Shown here one piece after another: positions 1 through 10,264 of a stretch of 35,986 nt of DNA. Source of the DNA: Myxococcales bacterium (GTDB lineage: Bacteria > Myxococcota_A > Polyangia > Polyangiales > Polyangiaceae). Location: the NCBI GenBank assembly GCA_025355005.1, contig JANXLV010000252.1:1-35986 (forward strand). The letters run 5' to 3'. The notes beneath the pieces are model-generated. The model searched no databases, had not been told where the DNA came from, and worked only from the letters and a program-made list of their open reading frames with translations. Position numbers and translations under genes: made by a program. How positions within the stretch are numbered: position 1 is the first letter of the stretch; each line of letters starts with the position of its first letter.

Positions 1-1
1 C

Positions 2-2176
<2,175 letters not shown>

Positions 2177-2195
2177 ACCTGGTAGCATTTGCGGA

Positions 2196-3800
2196 ATGGG
2201 GCTTCGTTCGCGCTCGCTCGTCGTCGTGTCCGTGCTCGCGGCGATCACCTGGTCGGCACGGGCAACGGCAGACACCAGCGTCACCCTCGATGGCAACGTG
2301 CCGGCGGACGGGCCGGATCATTTCTTCGTGCCGTTCGACGTCCCCGACGGCACGCAAGAGATCGAGATCCTCCACGACGACAAGAGCCCGGACAACATCC
2401 TGGATTGGGGCGTCTCCGATCCTGCGGGCTGGCGAGGCTGGGGCGGCGGCAACTCGGAGAACGCGATCCTCAACGCGAAGGCCGCCTCGCGCTCCTATGT
2501 GCCGGGCGTGATCACGAAAGGCACCTGGAACGTCGTCGTCGGCAAGGCGAAGGTCGTCGTGTCGCCGGCCGTCTATCACATCGTCGTGACGTTCCGGACG
2601 GCGCCCACGCTCGCCCCGCAGACCGCGCGCCGGCCCTACGCCGCAGCCGCCGCGCTCCCGGGGCTCGTGACTGGGCCGCGCTACTACGCGGGTGATCTGC
2701 ACGTGCACTCCCTGGAGAGCGGTGATGCGACTCCCACGCTCGACGAGATCGGCACGTTCGCGCGCTCGCGAGGCCTGGATTTCGTGGAGATCAGCGATCA
2801 CAACGTGAACACGCAGGACGACTACATCGCCGACGCGCAGTCACGCTTCGCCGATCTGCTCTTCATTCCCGGCATCGAATACACGACATACAAGGGCCAT
2901 GCGAACGCGATCGGCGCCACGAAATGGGTGGACCACAAGATCGGTCAGCCGGGCGTCACCATCGCCGACGCAGTCCAGCAGATCGACGCGCAGGGGGCGA
3001 TCTTCAGCATCAACCATCCCGCGCTCGACATCGGTGACCTGTGCATCGGCTGCGGCTGGAAGCACGATCTGGATCCGTCGAAGGTCACGGGCGTCGAGAT
3101 CGAGACGTCCGCGCTGAGCGGCGGCGGCATCCTGTTCCAGGCGCAGGCGATCGCGTTCTGGGAGACGTTCCTCTCGAAGGGCTTCCATGTCACGGGCCTC
3201 GGCGGCGGCGACGATCATCGCGCTGGCAAGGAGAGCGGCATGTTCCAGAGCACGCTCGGCAGCCCGACCACGATGATCTACGCAAGCGAGCTCAGCGCCG
3301 CCGCGCTCATGGACGCCATCCGCAAGGGCCACGTGGTCGTGAAGACCGACGGCCCCGCCGATCCGATGGTGGAGCTCACTGCAGGCGACGCGCTCCCGGG
3401 CGACACGCTGAAGCAACGAAGCGCCGTGCTCTCCGCGAAGGTCACGAACACGAACATCGGGCAGCGCACCGTGAACGCGCGCTGGGTCGTGAACGGCGTC
3501 CCGGACGACACGGTCACCGTCGACACGGAAGGTCAGCTCTTCACCCGCTCCGTACAGGCCCCACCCACGGGCGAAGATCGCTACCGCTTCGAGGTGCTGC
3601 TCGGCGACAACAAGCCCCACCTCATCACCAACCACATCTTCCTCTCACTCGACGCCAACGGCCCGGACCCTGCCGCCCAAAAATCCTCGGGCGGCTGCGC
3701 CACGACGCGTGGGCCCGAGCCCTCGAACGCAACCCTCTGGTTGCTCTTCGCTGCTGCCGCCCTCATGACGGCAAAGCGCCTCCGCCCTCGTCACGCCTAG
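2196..3800 (+). CDS. Secreted CehA/McbA-family PHP metallohydrolase with MYXO-CTERM-like tail
   Basis: This 534-residue exported protein starts 19 bases after the helicase stop. Residues 1-26 form a signal peptide ending near ARA-TADTS. Residues 27-150 look like a beta-rich domain. A PHP metal-dependent phosphoesterase domain follows, with the metal-binding motifs GDLHVHS, ISDHN, PGIEYT, INHPA and GGDDH, as in the CehA/McbA hydrolases. Residues 390-490 may be a beta-sandwich. The C-terminus has a Gly-Cys (SSGGCATTRG), a hydrophobic stretch (LWLLFAAAALM) and an Arg-rich end, matching the layout of the MYXO-CTERM sorting signal. It probably acts at the cell surface; its substrate (phosphoester or carbamate) is not known. 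The PHP call is strong and the sorting tail likely. Confidence 0.85.
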   Translation: MGLRSRSLVVVSVLAAITWSARATADTSVTLDGNVPADGPDHFFVPFDVPDGTQEIEILHDDKSPDNILDWGVSDPAGWRGWGGGNSENAILNAKAASRSYVPGVITKGTWNVVVGKAKVVVSPAVYHIVVTFRTAPTLAPQTARRPYAAAAALPGLVTGPRYYAGDLHVHSLESGDATPTLDEIGTFARSRGLDFVEISDHNVNTQDDYIADAQSRFADLLFIPGIEYTTYKGHANAIGATKWVDHKIGQPGVTIADAVQQIDAQGAIFSINHPALDIGDLCIGCGWKHDLDPSKVTGVEIETSALSGGGILFQAQAIAFWETFLSKGFHVTGLGGGDDHRAGKESGMFQSTLGSPTTMIYASELSAAALMDAIRKGHVVVKTDGPADPMVELTAGDALPGDTLKQRSAVLSAKVTNTNIGQRTVNARWVVNGVPDDTVTVDTEGQLFTRSVQAPPTGEDRYRFEVLLGDNKPHLITNHIFLSLDANGPDPAAQKSSGGCATTRGPEPSNATLWLLFAAAALMTAKRLRPRHA

Positions 3801-3826
3801 AAGCGCCCTAGAAGCGCGCCTAGAAG
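3796..3826. repeat. Three copies of CTAGAAGCGC-like repeat at convergent gene ends
   Basis: The junction between two convergent genes has three imperfect copies of a 10-12 base unit starting CTAGAAG (about 3797, 3808 and 3820). The first supplies the TAG stop of the PHP gene, and the last supplies the TAG stop of the minus-strand gene. CTAG is usually rare in bacterial DNA, so a triple copy stands out. No clear terminator hairpin is visible. Confidence 0.5.
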
Positions 3827-4446
3827 GTGAAGCCCCAGCCGAGGGTGGCTCCTCGCGGGTCCACTCCGATGCGGAGGTTCTGGAGCTCTTGCGCGGCTCG
3901 GTAGGTTCTTGGCGGGAGGAGGAAGGGAAGGAACGTGCCTCCGAAGCCCGTGGCCATGGGGAGGACGGTGGACCAGGCTCGCTCCCAGACGGGCCACTCG
4001 GCACGGATGGAGCCTTGCTCGAGGCGTGCGAGGAGCGGCGCGGTCGCTAGCGACGCGAGGGCGACCGCGAAGACCAGCGGCAGCTCCGAGTGGATGTTGC
4101 CCTCCGGTGGTGCCCAGTGGATGAGGCCTGGATCGCACTGCGGTCGTGAGAGCAGCGCGCCGCCGAGAGTCGCGCCCCACAAGAGCCCCATCACCGAAGG
4201 ACCGACGAGGCGCACGCCGGGCTCATCGCGGAAGCGGAAGTAGTTCGCGTCTGTTGCGATCCACGCGCCGTCGAGGACGAGCGTGCCACCGATGTAGAGC
4301 CAGTCAGTGTGCGACGCCGCGCGACACAGCTCCTCGTCGCGGCCCGGCTGCGCACGGTACTCGCCCGCCGCGTACACGTACGGTACGGGATCCTTCGGGG
4401 GGTTCGCAGGCGGGGGCGCGCTGGGAGCGTCCAAGACGGGGCTCAC
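3820..4446 (-). CDS. Hypothetical small multi-pass membrane protein
   Basis: This is a 208-residue protein of no family I recognise. A Pro-rich N-terminus (residues 5-22) precedes about four hydrophobic segments: around residues 48-65 (WLYIGGTLVLDGAWIAT), 80-100 (LVGPSVMGLLWGATLGGALL), 122-140 (LPLVFAVALASLATAPLLA) and 158-175 (TVLPMATGFGGTFLPFLLPP). It ends in an aromatic IGVDPRGATLGWGFTF. That C-terminal Phe and beta-like ending is reminiscent of outer-membrane proteins, but the long hydrophobic helices argue for the inner membrane. It converges on the PHP gene and lies downstream of the acetyltransferase gene on the same strand, 39 bases away, so the two could be cotranscribed. Confidence 0.65.
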   Translation of the reverse strand: MSPVLDAPSAPPPANPPKDPVPYVYAAGEYRAQPGRDEELCRAASHTDWLYIGGTLVLDGAWIATDANYFRFRDEPGVRLVGPSVMGLLWGATLGGALLSRPQCDPGLIHWAPPEGNIHSELPLVFAVALASLATAPLLARLEQGSIRAEWPVWERAWSTVLPMATGFGGTFLPFLLPPRTYRAAQELQNLRIGVDPRGATLGWGFTF

Positions 4447-4485
4447 GCTAGCACACCTCGCGTCAACGGCGCCTGTGCCCGGCGT

Positions 4486-5307
4486 TCAGTCCCGAGGCCA
4501 TGGCGAACCAGGCGGCCCGAAGCGTGTTTCGTTCGGAAAAATAAGCCCAAAATGCGTGCGCAATACACCGAGTAGCTCTGCGGGCGAACCGAGCTTCGTG
4601 ATCTCGCTCTTGCCTTCGCGGTCGCGCATCTTCAGCTCGTCGTTGAGGAGCGTGATGCGCCCTCCGTCTTCGCGTGCGCGCGCCACGAGGAGGCGGCTCC
4701 TGAAGTGCGAGGCGGGGTGGGCGCTCGTGTACCAGTTGCCCAGCTCGCGATCGATGAGCGGCATCTCCTCCAGCGTGAACTCGCACACGTCCTTCCACTC
4801 GCCGGCGAGGTTCACCTGGTGGAAGAGGCGGGCGTCTTCCCGCACGATCCTGCGCGGCTCGTGCGGCGTGTCCTGCGCGTCCTCCGTGTGCAGGCGCAGC
4901 GCCCCGGTGAGCGAGAGCGCGCCCACGCCGACGTCGGACAGGTAGCTCGTTCCCGAGAGCTCGACACGAACGAAGACATGCGTGCGCGGCGGTGTGAAGT
5001 CACGCGGGCGGTCAATGCGGACGCGGGCCGACAGCGGTCGCACGTCGAAGCCCATCTCCTGGAGCACGGCGAGAAACAGCCCGTTCTGCTCGAAGCAATA
5101 CCCGCCACGCCGCTTTTTAACGAGCTTGTCCATGAGCGCCTCTGGCTCGAGCTCGATCTTGCGGCCGAGGAGCACGTCCAGGTTCTCGAACGGAATCGAC
5201 GAGGTGTGCGCCTGCGTGAGCGCGTGCAGCGTCGCGAGGGTCGGCGTCCGGGGGCCCGCGTAACCGATGCGTGCAAAGTAGGCGTCCAGATCCATCGCGG
5301 CTTCCAT
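4486..5307 (-). CDS. nat: Arylamine N-acetyltransferase
   Basis: This 273-residue enzyme transfers acetyl groups from acetyl-CoA to arylamines and arylhydrazines. The catalytic triad is visible: Cys71 in RRGGYCFEQN, His110 in PPRTHVFV and Asp125 in YLSDVGVG, with spacing matching characterised bacterial NATs of about 275-285 residues. The N-terminal YFARIGYAGPRTPTLATL and PFENLDVLLGR are also family hallmarks. I chose the ATG at 5307 (MEAAMDLDAYF); an alternative ATG at 5295 gives MDLDAYF. The frame stays open for another kilobase upstream, but that part lies antisense to the cation transporter and shows no NAT or other domain. It is divergent from the CDF gene with only 33 bases between. A role in xenobiotic detoxification or secondary metabolism is inference. 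Confidence 0.93.
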   Translation of the reverse strand: MEAAMDLDAYFARIGYAGPRTPTLATLHALTQAHTSSIPFENLDVLLGRKIELEPEALMDKLVKKRRGGYCFEQNGLFLAVLQEMGFDVRPLSARVRIDRPRDFTPPRTHVFVRVELSGTSYLSDVGVGALSLTGALRLHTEDAQDTPHEPRRIVREDARLFHQVNLAGEWKDVCEFTLEEMPLIDRELGNWYTSAHPASHFRSRLLVARAREDGGRITLLNDELKMRDREGKSEITKLGSPAELLGVLRTHFGLIFPNETRFGPPGSPWPRD

Positions 5308-5340
5308 ATTCAGGCCGAAGTAATAAGAAGAAAAGACCCT

Positions 5341-6291
5341 ATGGGCAACCGGGCGAACAGCGAGCATGGGGAGAGCCCCAACGAGGCAGCGGAGGTGCGG
5401 GCGATCCGCGTCGCCATTGCGTGCTCGGTGATCGGCGCCACGGCGAAGCTCTCGGTCGGCATCATGACCGGCAGCATGTCGATGATCTCGTCCGCGGTGG
5501 ATTCGCTGGGCGACCTCATGGTGTCGGTCGCGAACCTCTTCATGGTGCGCTACGCCCACCAGCCCCCGGACGAGGACCACAACTACGGTCACGCGAAGAT
5601 CGAAGGGCTCGGCGCGATGTTCGAGGGGGGCTTCATCCTCGCCGCCGCGCTCTTCATCGGCTACGCGGCGGTGCACAAGACGATCATCGGAGACGTGAGC
5701 CACGACACCACGCTGGGCATCTACGTGATGTGTCCCACGCTGCTGCTCACGCTCGGCACGGTGCTCTACCTCCGCAAGGTCGCGAAGCAGACGGGCAGCC
5801 TGGTCATCAAATCCGACGCGCTCCACTACATGACGGACGTCTGGGTGAACATCGGCGTGATCGTTTCGCTCGTCCTGGTCAAGCTGACCGGCAAGCCGAT
5901 CATCGACGCGGTCGTCTCCATCGGCATCGCGCTGTTCATGATCTCTTCGTCCATCAAGGTCGTCCGCGAGGGCTTCGACGTGGTCATGGACAAGAGCCTG
6001 CCAGCGGAGCAGGTCACGCGCGTCACCGCGCTGCTCGACGCCCACGACCGCATCGAGTCGTTCCATGATCTGCGTACGCGCGGCGGCAAGATTCCGCACG
6101 TGGATTTCCACGCTGTCGTCGATCCGCAGATGACGGCGCAGGAGGTCCACGACCTCTTCGAGGAGGTCCAGCGCGGCATCCAGGAGATCACTGGACCGTC
6201 CACGCGCGTCCACCTGCACGCGGATCCCTCGCCGCGCAGGGCGCACAAGACGGACAAGACCCCGAACGCGCAGAAGGCCGAGCATGCGTAG
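5341..6291 (+). CDS. FieF-like cation diffusion facilitator (Zn/Fe/Cd efflux)
   Basis: This 316-residue inner-membrane proton/metal antiporter belongs to the CDF family. The transport-site residues match the FieF/YiiP DD-HD pattern: Asp54 and Asp58 in SAVDSLGDLM, and His162 and Asp166 in ALHYMTDVWVN. The loop DEDHNYGHAKIE (residues 77-88) is the typical H-x-(Y/F)-G-H-x-K-x-E signature. Six membrane segments are expected, followed by a cytosolic ferredoxin-like C-terminal domain with HVDFHAVVDP. The Lys-rich tail (HKTDKTPNAQKAEHA) is specific to this protein. The ATG at 5341 follows a purine-rich stretch (AAGAAGAAAAG). Its last eight bases overlap the start of the response-regulator gene, so the two are translationally coupled. 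Confidence 0.92.
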   Translation: MGNRANSEHGESPNEAAEVRAIRVAIACSVIGATAKLSVGIMTGSMSMISSAVDSLGDLMVSVANLFMVRYAHQPPDEDHNYGHAKIEGLGAMFEGGFILAAALFIGYAAVHKTIIGDVSHDTTLGIYVMCPTLLLTLGTVLYLRKVAKQTGSLVIKSDALHYMTDVWVNIGVIVSLVLVKLTGKPIIDAVVSIGIALFMISSSIKVVREGFDVVMDKSLPAEQVTRVTALLDAHDRIESFHDLRTRGGKIPHVDFHAVVDPQMTAQEVHDLFEEVQRGIQEITGPSTRVHLHADPSPRRAHKTDKTPNAQKAEHA

Positions 6292-6676
6292 AGTGCTCGT
6301 CATCGAGGACGACGCCTTCGTGGCCCGTGCCTTCACAAGCTACCTGGGTGAGCACGAGGTCAGCGTCGCGACGGGTGGCCAGCAGGCACTCGACCTGCTC
6401 GCCGCGAACCCTCGATTCGACGCGATCATCTGCGACCTCGCCATGCCGGGGATGGACGGCATGATGGTGCACGAGGCCGTGGCCGCCACGTTCCCGGGCC
6501 TCGAGCGCCGGATGGTCTTCTGCTCGGGGGGAGCTCAGTCCGCGCGCACACGCGACTTCCTCGCGCGCACCCAGCTGCCCCTGGTGGAGAAGCCCCTCTC
6601 CGGCGCAGCCCTACGCGCAGTCGTGCACGGCGTCATCAACGGCGTCATCCACGGCGCCATCAACGGGAACGGCTGA
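6284..6676 (+). CDS. Single-domain response regulator (CheY-like receiver)
   Basis: This 130-residue protein is a lone REC domain with no output domain. The acidic pocket is E8-D9-D10 (LVIEDDAF), the phospho-acceptor is Asp51 in CDLAMPGMDG, the switch residue is Ser81 (VFCSGG) and the conserved Lys is Lys103 (VEKPL). It is therefore competent for phosphotransfer. The ATG overlaps the last codons of the CDF transporter, suggesting coexpression. The C-terminus is odd: residues 115-130 consist of a four-unit HGVINGVI-type repeat encoded by 12-base DNA repeats. No histidine kinase is encoded in this window, so its partner is unknown. It may take phosphate from an orphan or hybrid kinase. Confidence 0.9.
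   Translation: MRRVLVIEDDAFVARAFTSYLGEHEVSVATGGQQALDLLAANPRFDAIICDLAMPGMDGMMVHEAVAATFPGLERRMVFCSGGAQSARTRDFLARTQLPLVEKPLSGAALRAVVHGVINGVIHGAINGNG
6626..6673 (+). repeat. Four tandem 12-base repeats in the response-regulator tail
   Basis: Units CACGGCGTCATC, AACGGCGTCATC, CACGGCGCCATC and AACGGGAACGGC run back to back at the 3' end of the receiver gene. They encode (H/N)-G-(V/A)-I repeats. This looks like a recent slippage extension beyond the normal end of the REC fold. Confidence 0.75.
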
Positions 6677-6685
6677 CTCAGCGAT

Positions 6686-7012
6686 TCAGACAGCGCGAAC
6701 GGCGGTCAGTGCGCTGGTGACTGCATCCCAGTCGAGCGCCGGCAGGCCAGCGCCTTCGCCCTTGGCGACCCACTGGGTGGCCACGTCACGAAGCGCGTCG
6801 CTCTTGGTGCGGCCCCACGCGAAGATCGGCTCGGCGTCGGGCGCGGCGTTGCTCTTCGCCTCTACCCGGAAGTCGCCTTCGTCGTCCTGGTTGCTTCGCG
6901 GCATGATGTCCACCGTGAGGCGGACGTTTTCGCACGTGAGGTCGTAAACGAAGCCCGTGCGCGAACGGAACTGGTTCGTGATGCGAACCGGGTTCTTTTC
7001 TTTCTCTGCCAT
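6686..7012 (-). CDS. Conserved hypothetical small protein
   Basis: This is a 108-residue soluble protein with no domain I recognise. It begins MAEKEKNPVRITNQF, continues with a beta-like region (FVYDLTCENVRLTVDIMPR), a charged loop (SNQDDEGDFRVEAKS) and a C-terminal helix (TKSDALRDVATQWVAK). The ATG at 7012 is preferred over an in-frame GTG at 7024 because a strong GGAGGGG sits immediately upstream, and that ribosome site would lie inside the longer version. Its 3' end converges on the response-regulator gene (9 bases between), and it is divergent from egtB. Nothing in the context points to a function. Confidence 0.75.
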   Translation of the reverse strand: MAEKEKNPVRITNQFRSRTGFVYDLTCENVRLTVDIMPRSNQDDEGDFRVEAKSNAAPDAEPIFAWGRTKSDALRDVATQWVAKGEGAGLPALDWDAVTSALTAVRAV

Positions 7013-7015
7013 GAT

Positions 7016-7022
7016 CCCCTCC
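7016..7022 (-). promoter_or_regulatory. Ribosome binding site that fixes the start at 7012
   Basis: On the minus strand GGAGGGG precedes ATC-ATG. It is one of the best Shine-Dalgarno matches in the window and excludes the longer GTG start at 7024. Confidence 0.7.
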
Positions 7023-7081
7023 ACCTTAGTCCCCCGGCGTCTCGAAGGGGAGGATTTGCGGCGGAGCCCTCATGGGGTTAG

Positions 7082-8425
7082 ATGCCGGACATGGCGTCAG
7101 GGCTGGGCGGGGTGGGGGGACGGACCGCGGGTGACAGCACCCGCGCGCAGCTCGTTGCTGGGTTCCAGCGCGTGCGCGCCGCCACGGAGGCGCTCGCAGC
7201 CCCGCTCTCGCCCGAAGATCAGGGCCTGCAGTCCATGCCGTCGTGCAGTCCCACGAAATGGCATCGCGCGCACACCACGTGGTTCTGGGAGACGTTCCTG
7301 CTCGGGCCCGCCGGCGTCTCGCCGCACGACGCGTCCTGGGCGCCGCTCTTCAATTCGTACTACGTGGCCGCCGGCCCGCGGAGCCCGCGCCCTTTGCGTG
7401 GCATGCTCTCGCGCCCCACTACGGCGCAGATCGCGGAGTACCGCCGCGTGACGGACGCGCGCGTCCTCGCGTTCCTCGCGGACCGTGACGACGACACGAT
7501 CGCGCGCGCTGCTGCGCTCATCACGCTGGGGCTCGCGCACGAGGAGCAGCATCAAGAGCTGCTGCTCACCGACATCCTGAACGCGTTCCACGACAACCCG
7601 CTCCGGCCGACGTATCGCGAAGATCCCGAAGATCGCGAAGGCCGCGAAGATCTCCGCAAGACGTCGCGAACCGCGCAGCAAGGACCTTCCGCGCCCGCCT
7701 TCCATCGTCACGACGGCGGCGTGTTCGAGCAAGGCGCCACGACGGACGCATCGTTCCGCTTCGACAACGAAGAGCCGCGTCACCGGGTCTTCGTGGAGGC
7801 TTTCGAGCTCGCTGACCGGCTCGTCACCGTCGGTGAATGGAAGGCGTTTGCGGATGCCGGCGGCTACGACACGGCGTCCCTCTGGCTCTCCGACGGCTTC
7901 GACTGGACCAAGGCGAACGACGTCCGCGCCCCGCTCTACGGAACGCGCGATGGCAGCGCGCTCGTTGCGTTCGGGCTCAGTGGCACACGCGAGCTGCGCG
8001 ACGACGAGCCGATCTCCCATCTCTCCTTCTACGAGGCGGACGCGCTCGCACGCTTCCTCGGTGCCCGCCTCCCCACCGAGGCGGAGTGGGAGCTCGCTGC
8101 GCGCGCGTCTGGTCGCGACCCCGCGCAGGGCAATTTCCTGTCGGCATCGCTACGCCCCCGCGCCGCAAGCGCCGAGCCCCTGTCGCAGCTCTACGGTGAC
8201 GTCTGGGAGTGGACGTCCTCCGCGTACGCGCCGTATCCCGGCTTTCTCCCGGGCGCGGGTGCGGTGGGGGAGTACAACGGCAAGTTCATGGTGAACCAGC
8301 AGGTGCTCCGCGGCGGTTCGTGTCTCACTCCGCGCGGCCATGTGCGTGCGTCGTATCGAAATTTCTGGCACCCTGAAACGCGCTTCCAGATGACGGGCCT
8401 CCGGCTCGCGAGGTCTCAGAGATGA
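7082..8425 (+). CDS. egtB: Ergothioneine biosynthesis protein EgtB (sulfoxide synthase)
   Basis: This 447-residue non-haem iron enzyme couples hercynine to a thiol (gamma-glutamylcysteine or cysteine) with oxygen. The N-terminal DinB-like domain carries the iron ligands: His61 in KWHRAHTTWFWE, and His153 and His157 in LAHEEQHQELLL. The C-terminal FGE-sulfatase-like domain (from about residue 210) holds the WELAAR, YGDVWEWTSSAY and RGGSCLTP motifs and ends at TGLRLAR. The Arg/Glu-rich linker EDPEDREGREDLRK (about residues 180-195) joins the domains. Its stop overlaps the egtD start as ATGA. No egtA, egtC or egtE is present, so either the cysteine-using route is taken or the rest lies elsewhere. 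An alternative ATG three codons in is possible. Confidence 0.95.
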   Translation: MPDMASGLGGVGGRTAGDSTRAQLVAGFQRVRAATEALAAPLSPEDQGLQSMPSCSPTKWHRAHTTWFWETFLLGPAGVSPHDASWAPLFNSYYVAAGPRSPRPLRGMLSRPTTAQIAEYRRVTDARVLAFLADRDDDTIARAAALITLGLAHEEQHQELLLTDILNAFHDNPLRPTYREDPEDREGREDLRKTSRTAQQGPSAPAFHRHDGGVFEQGATTDASFRFDNEEPRHRVFVEAFELADRLVTVGEWKAFADAGGYDTASLWLSDGFDWTKANDVRAPLYGTRDGSALVAFGLSGTRELRDDEPISHLSFYEADALARFLGARLPTEAEWELAARASGRDPAQGNFLSASLRPRAASAEPLSQLYGDVWEWTSSAYAPYPGFLPGAGAVGEYNGKFMVNQQVLRGGSCLTPRGHVRASYRNFWHPETRFQMTGLRLARSQR

Positions 8426-9390
8426 GCGAGCATTCAGCGACGAGCGACCTCATGGAGGCAGTGAAGTGCGGCCTCACGCGCGCGCGGAAGGCGCTGCCGC
8501 CGTTCCTCTTCTATGACGAGCGCGGCTCCGCGCTGTTCGAGCGCATCACCACGCTGCCCGAGTACTACCTCACGCGGACGGAGCACGGCATCCTCGAGCG
8601 GGATGCTGCACGTATCGCGAAGACCGTCCTTGCGTCGCTGCAAGGGCCCGTCGCCGTGCTGGAGCTGGGCGCGGGGACCGCCACCAAGACGGAGCTGCTT
8701 CTCCGCGCCTTCGTCAAAGAACGTGCAGACCTCACGTATTTCCCCGCGGATGTGTCGCCCACGCCGCTCACGCAGGCACGCGCGCGTCTTGCAACGAACC
8801 TTCCGCGCCTCGCGGTCTCGCCGATCGTCGGCACCCACGCCGAGGCGCTCGACAAGATTTCCCGCTGGGAAGGGAGCGTTGTCGTGCTCTTCCTGGGCAG
8901 CTCGATCGGCAACTACGAGGACGCCGAAGCAGCGGCGCTGCTGTCCGAGGTGCGCGGTGCCCTCGGTCAGCGAGGCGTGCTGCTGCTCGGTGTGGATCGC
9001 AAGAAGGCGAAAGAGGTGCTGGTGCCCGCCTACGACGACAGCGCCGGCGTCACCGCTGAGTTCAACCGCAACTTGCTCCTTCGCCTGAACCGGGAGCTCG
9101 GCGCCGACTTCGATCCAGCCGCGTTCCGTCACGTGGCGCTGTGGAACGAGGATGCGGGCGCCATGGAGATGCACCTCGAGAGCACGGAGCCGCAGTCAGT
9201 GCACGTCGCGGCCCTCGCCCTCACGGTGTCGTTCGAGCGCGGTGAGCGCATTCACACGGAGTCCAGCCACAAGTACGATCAGGCGCGCGTGAGCCGCCTG
9301 CTCGCCATGTCGGGCCTCTGCGACGTCGCCGCGTTCAGCGACGAGCGCCGCTGGTTCTCACTCCACGTAGCCGCCCCGCTCGACGCGTAA
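8422..9390 (+). CDS. egtD: L-histidine N-alpha-methyltransferase EgtD
   Basis: This 322-residue SAM-dependent enzyme trimethylates histidine to hercynine, the first step of ergothioneine synthesis, feeding EgtB encoded directly upstream. Family hallmarks are visible: LPPFLFYDERGSALFE and LPEYYLTRTEHGIL near the N-terminus (histidine-binding side), LELGAGTATKTELLL as the SAM-binding loop, FLGSSIGNYE, and the C-terminal IHTESSHKYD block. The ATG lies within the egtB stop (ATGA), so the pair is translationally coupled. The next gene converges four bases beyond its stop. Confidence 0.96.
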   Translation: MSEHSATSDLMEAVKCGLTRARKALPPFLFYDERGSALFERITTLPEYYLTRTEHGILERDAARIAKTVLASLQGPVAVLELGAGTATKTELLLRAFVKERADLTYFPADVSPTPLTQARARLATNLPRLAVSPIVGTHAEALDKISRWEGSVVVLFLGSSIGNYEDAEAAALLSEVRGALGQRGVLLLGVDRKKAKEVLVPAYDDSAGVTAEFNRNLLLRLNRELGADFDPAAFRHVALWNEDAGAMEMHLESTEPQSVHVAALALTVSFERGERIHTESSHKYDQARVSRLLAMSGLCDVAAFSDERRWFSLHVAAPLDA

Positions 9391-9394
9391 ACAG

Positions 9395-10255
9395 CTACAG
9401 GACCTCGAACAGCGCTTCCTTCGCTATGTAGCTGACGTAGCGGAAATCGCCGATGTTCGTGACCTTGCCAGAGTCCACGTCCAGCAGGATGAAGTAGGAG
9501 GGCGTGGCTGCGCCATCCACGAACGCGGCGAGCGCGAGCTGCCCCTCCAGCCGCACGACCTTGAGCGACACGTTCGCCTTGGCGTAGTTGCCGAAGTACA
9601 TGCCCACTTCCTTGCCGCGCCGCTGGGACTTGCCGACCAGGTCCAGCTTGCAGTCGTTCTGGATCAGCGCGCGCACGCCGTCCCAGTCGCGCGCATTGAA
9701 GAGCGACGCATAGCGATGAAGCTCCGCTCGAGCGGACGAATCGATCGGCTTCGCGTCCTCTTCTTCGACGAGCTTCGCTCGCCCGCGGACCAGCGCTGCT
9801 TTCACTGCCATCACCGTGGTTCCCATCGTCTCCGCGGTCTCCTCCAGCGAGTGATCGAGCACGTCCTTCAAGATCACCGCGCTCCGCTGCGTCATGGGCA
9901 ACGACAGGAATCGCAAAAGCGCGGCCCGCACGACCGCGGGCTCGGGGCGCTCTTCGAAGGCGACGGTCTCGTCGATCACGTCGCTCGGCTCGGTGTACTT
10001 GCGGCCGTGGCTCTTCATGAAGTCGAGCGCGCAGTTGTGCGCGATGCGAAAGAGCCACGGCTTCAGCGCCGGCACCTCCTGCGAGAGCGACAGCGCGTAG
10101 AACGCCTTGGCGAGCGTGTCCTGCACGATGTCCTCACCCTCGATGACGGAGCCGGTGAGTCGCGCGCAGTAGCGATGCAGCTCCGGGCGGACCGAGTCCA
10201 CCATCGAGAGGAACTGCTCGCGCGCCTGGGTCAGGGTCTCGGGGATCGCTGTCAC
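9395..10255 (-). CDS. ECF-type sigma factor with C-terminal SnoaL-like domain
   Basis: This is a 286-residue sigma-70 family regulator. Sigma region 2 covers residues 15-85 (GEDIVQDTLAKAFYAL and PWLFRIAHNCALDF). Region 4, around residues 115-165, includes LPMTQRSAVILKDVLDHSLEETAE and the helix-turn-helix TVMAVKAALVRGRAKL. Residues 175-286 form an NTF2/SnoaL-like domain, as in ECF41-like and SigJ-like factors, where this tail replaces an anti-sigma factor in controlling activity. No anti-sigma gene is adjacent, which fits. The start is GTG at 10255, nine bases after the stop of the upstream gene, so it is likely the last gene of a three-gene unit. Confidence 0.88.
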   Translation of the reverse strand: MTAIPETLTQAREQFLSMVDSVRPELHRYCARLTGSVIEGEDIVQDTLAKAFYALSLSQEVPALKPWLFRIAHNCALDFMKSHGRKYTEPSDVIDETVAFEERPEPAVVRAALLRFLSLPMTQRSAVILKDVLDHSLEETAETMGTTVMAVKAALVRGRAKLVEEEDAKPIDSSARAELHRYASLFNARDWDGVRALIQNDCKLDLVGKSQRRGKEVGMYFGNYAKANVSLKVVRLEGQLALAAFVDGAATPSYFILLDVDSGKVTNIGDFRYVSYIAKEALFEVL

Positions 10256-10264
10256 GGTGGCAGG

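Noticed and set aside
5308..6336. A long upstream extension of the arylamine N-acetyltransferase frame (616 codons in all)
   Set aside because: The extra part is antisense to the CDF transporter and contains no domain. The NAT family begins at the MDLDAYF region, matching the usual length.
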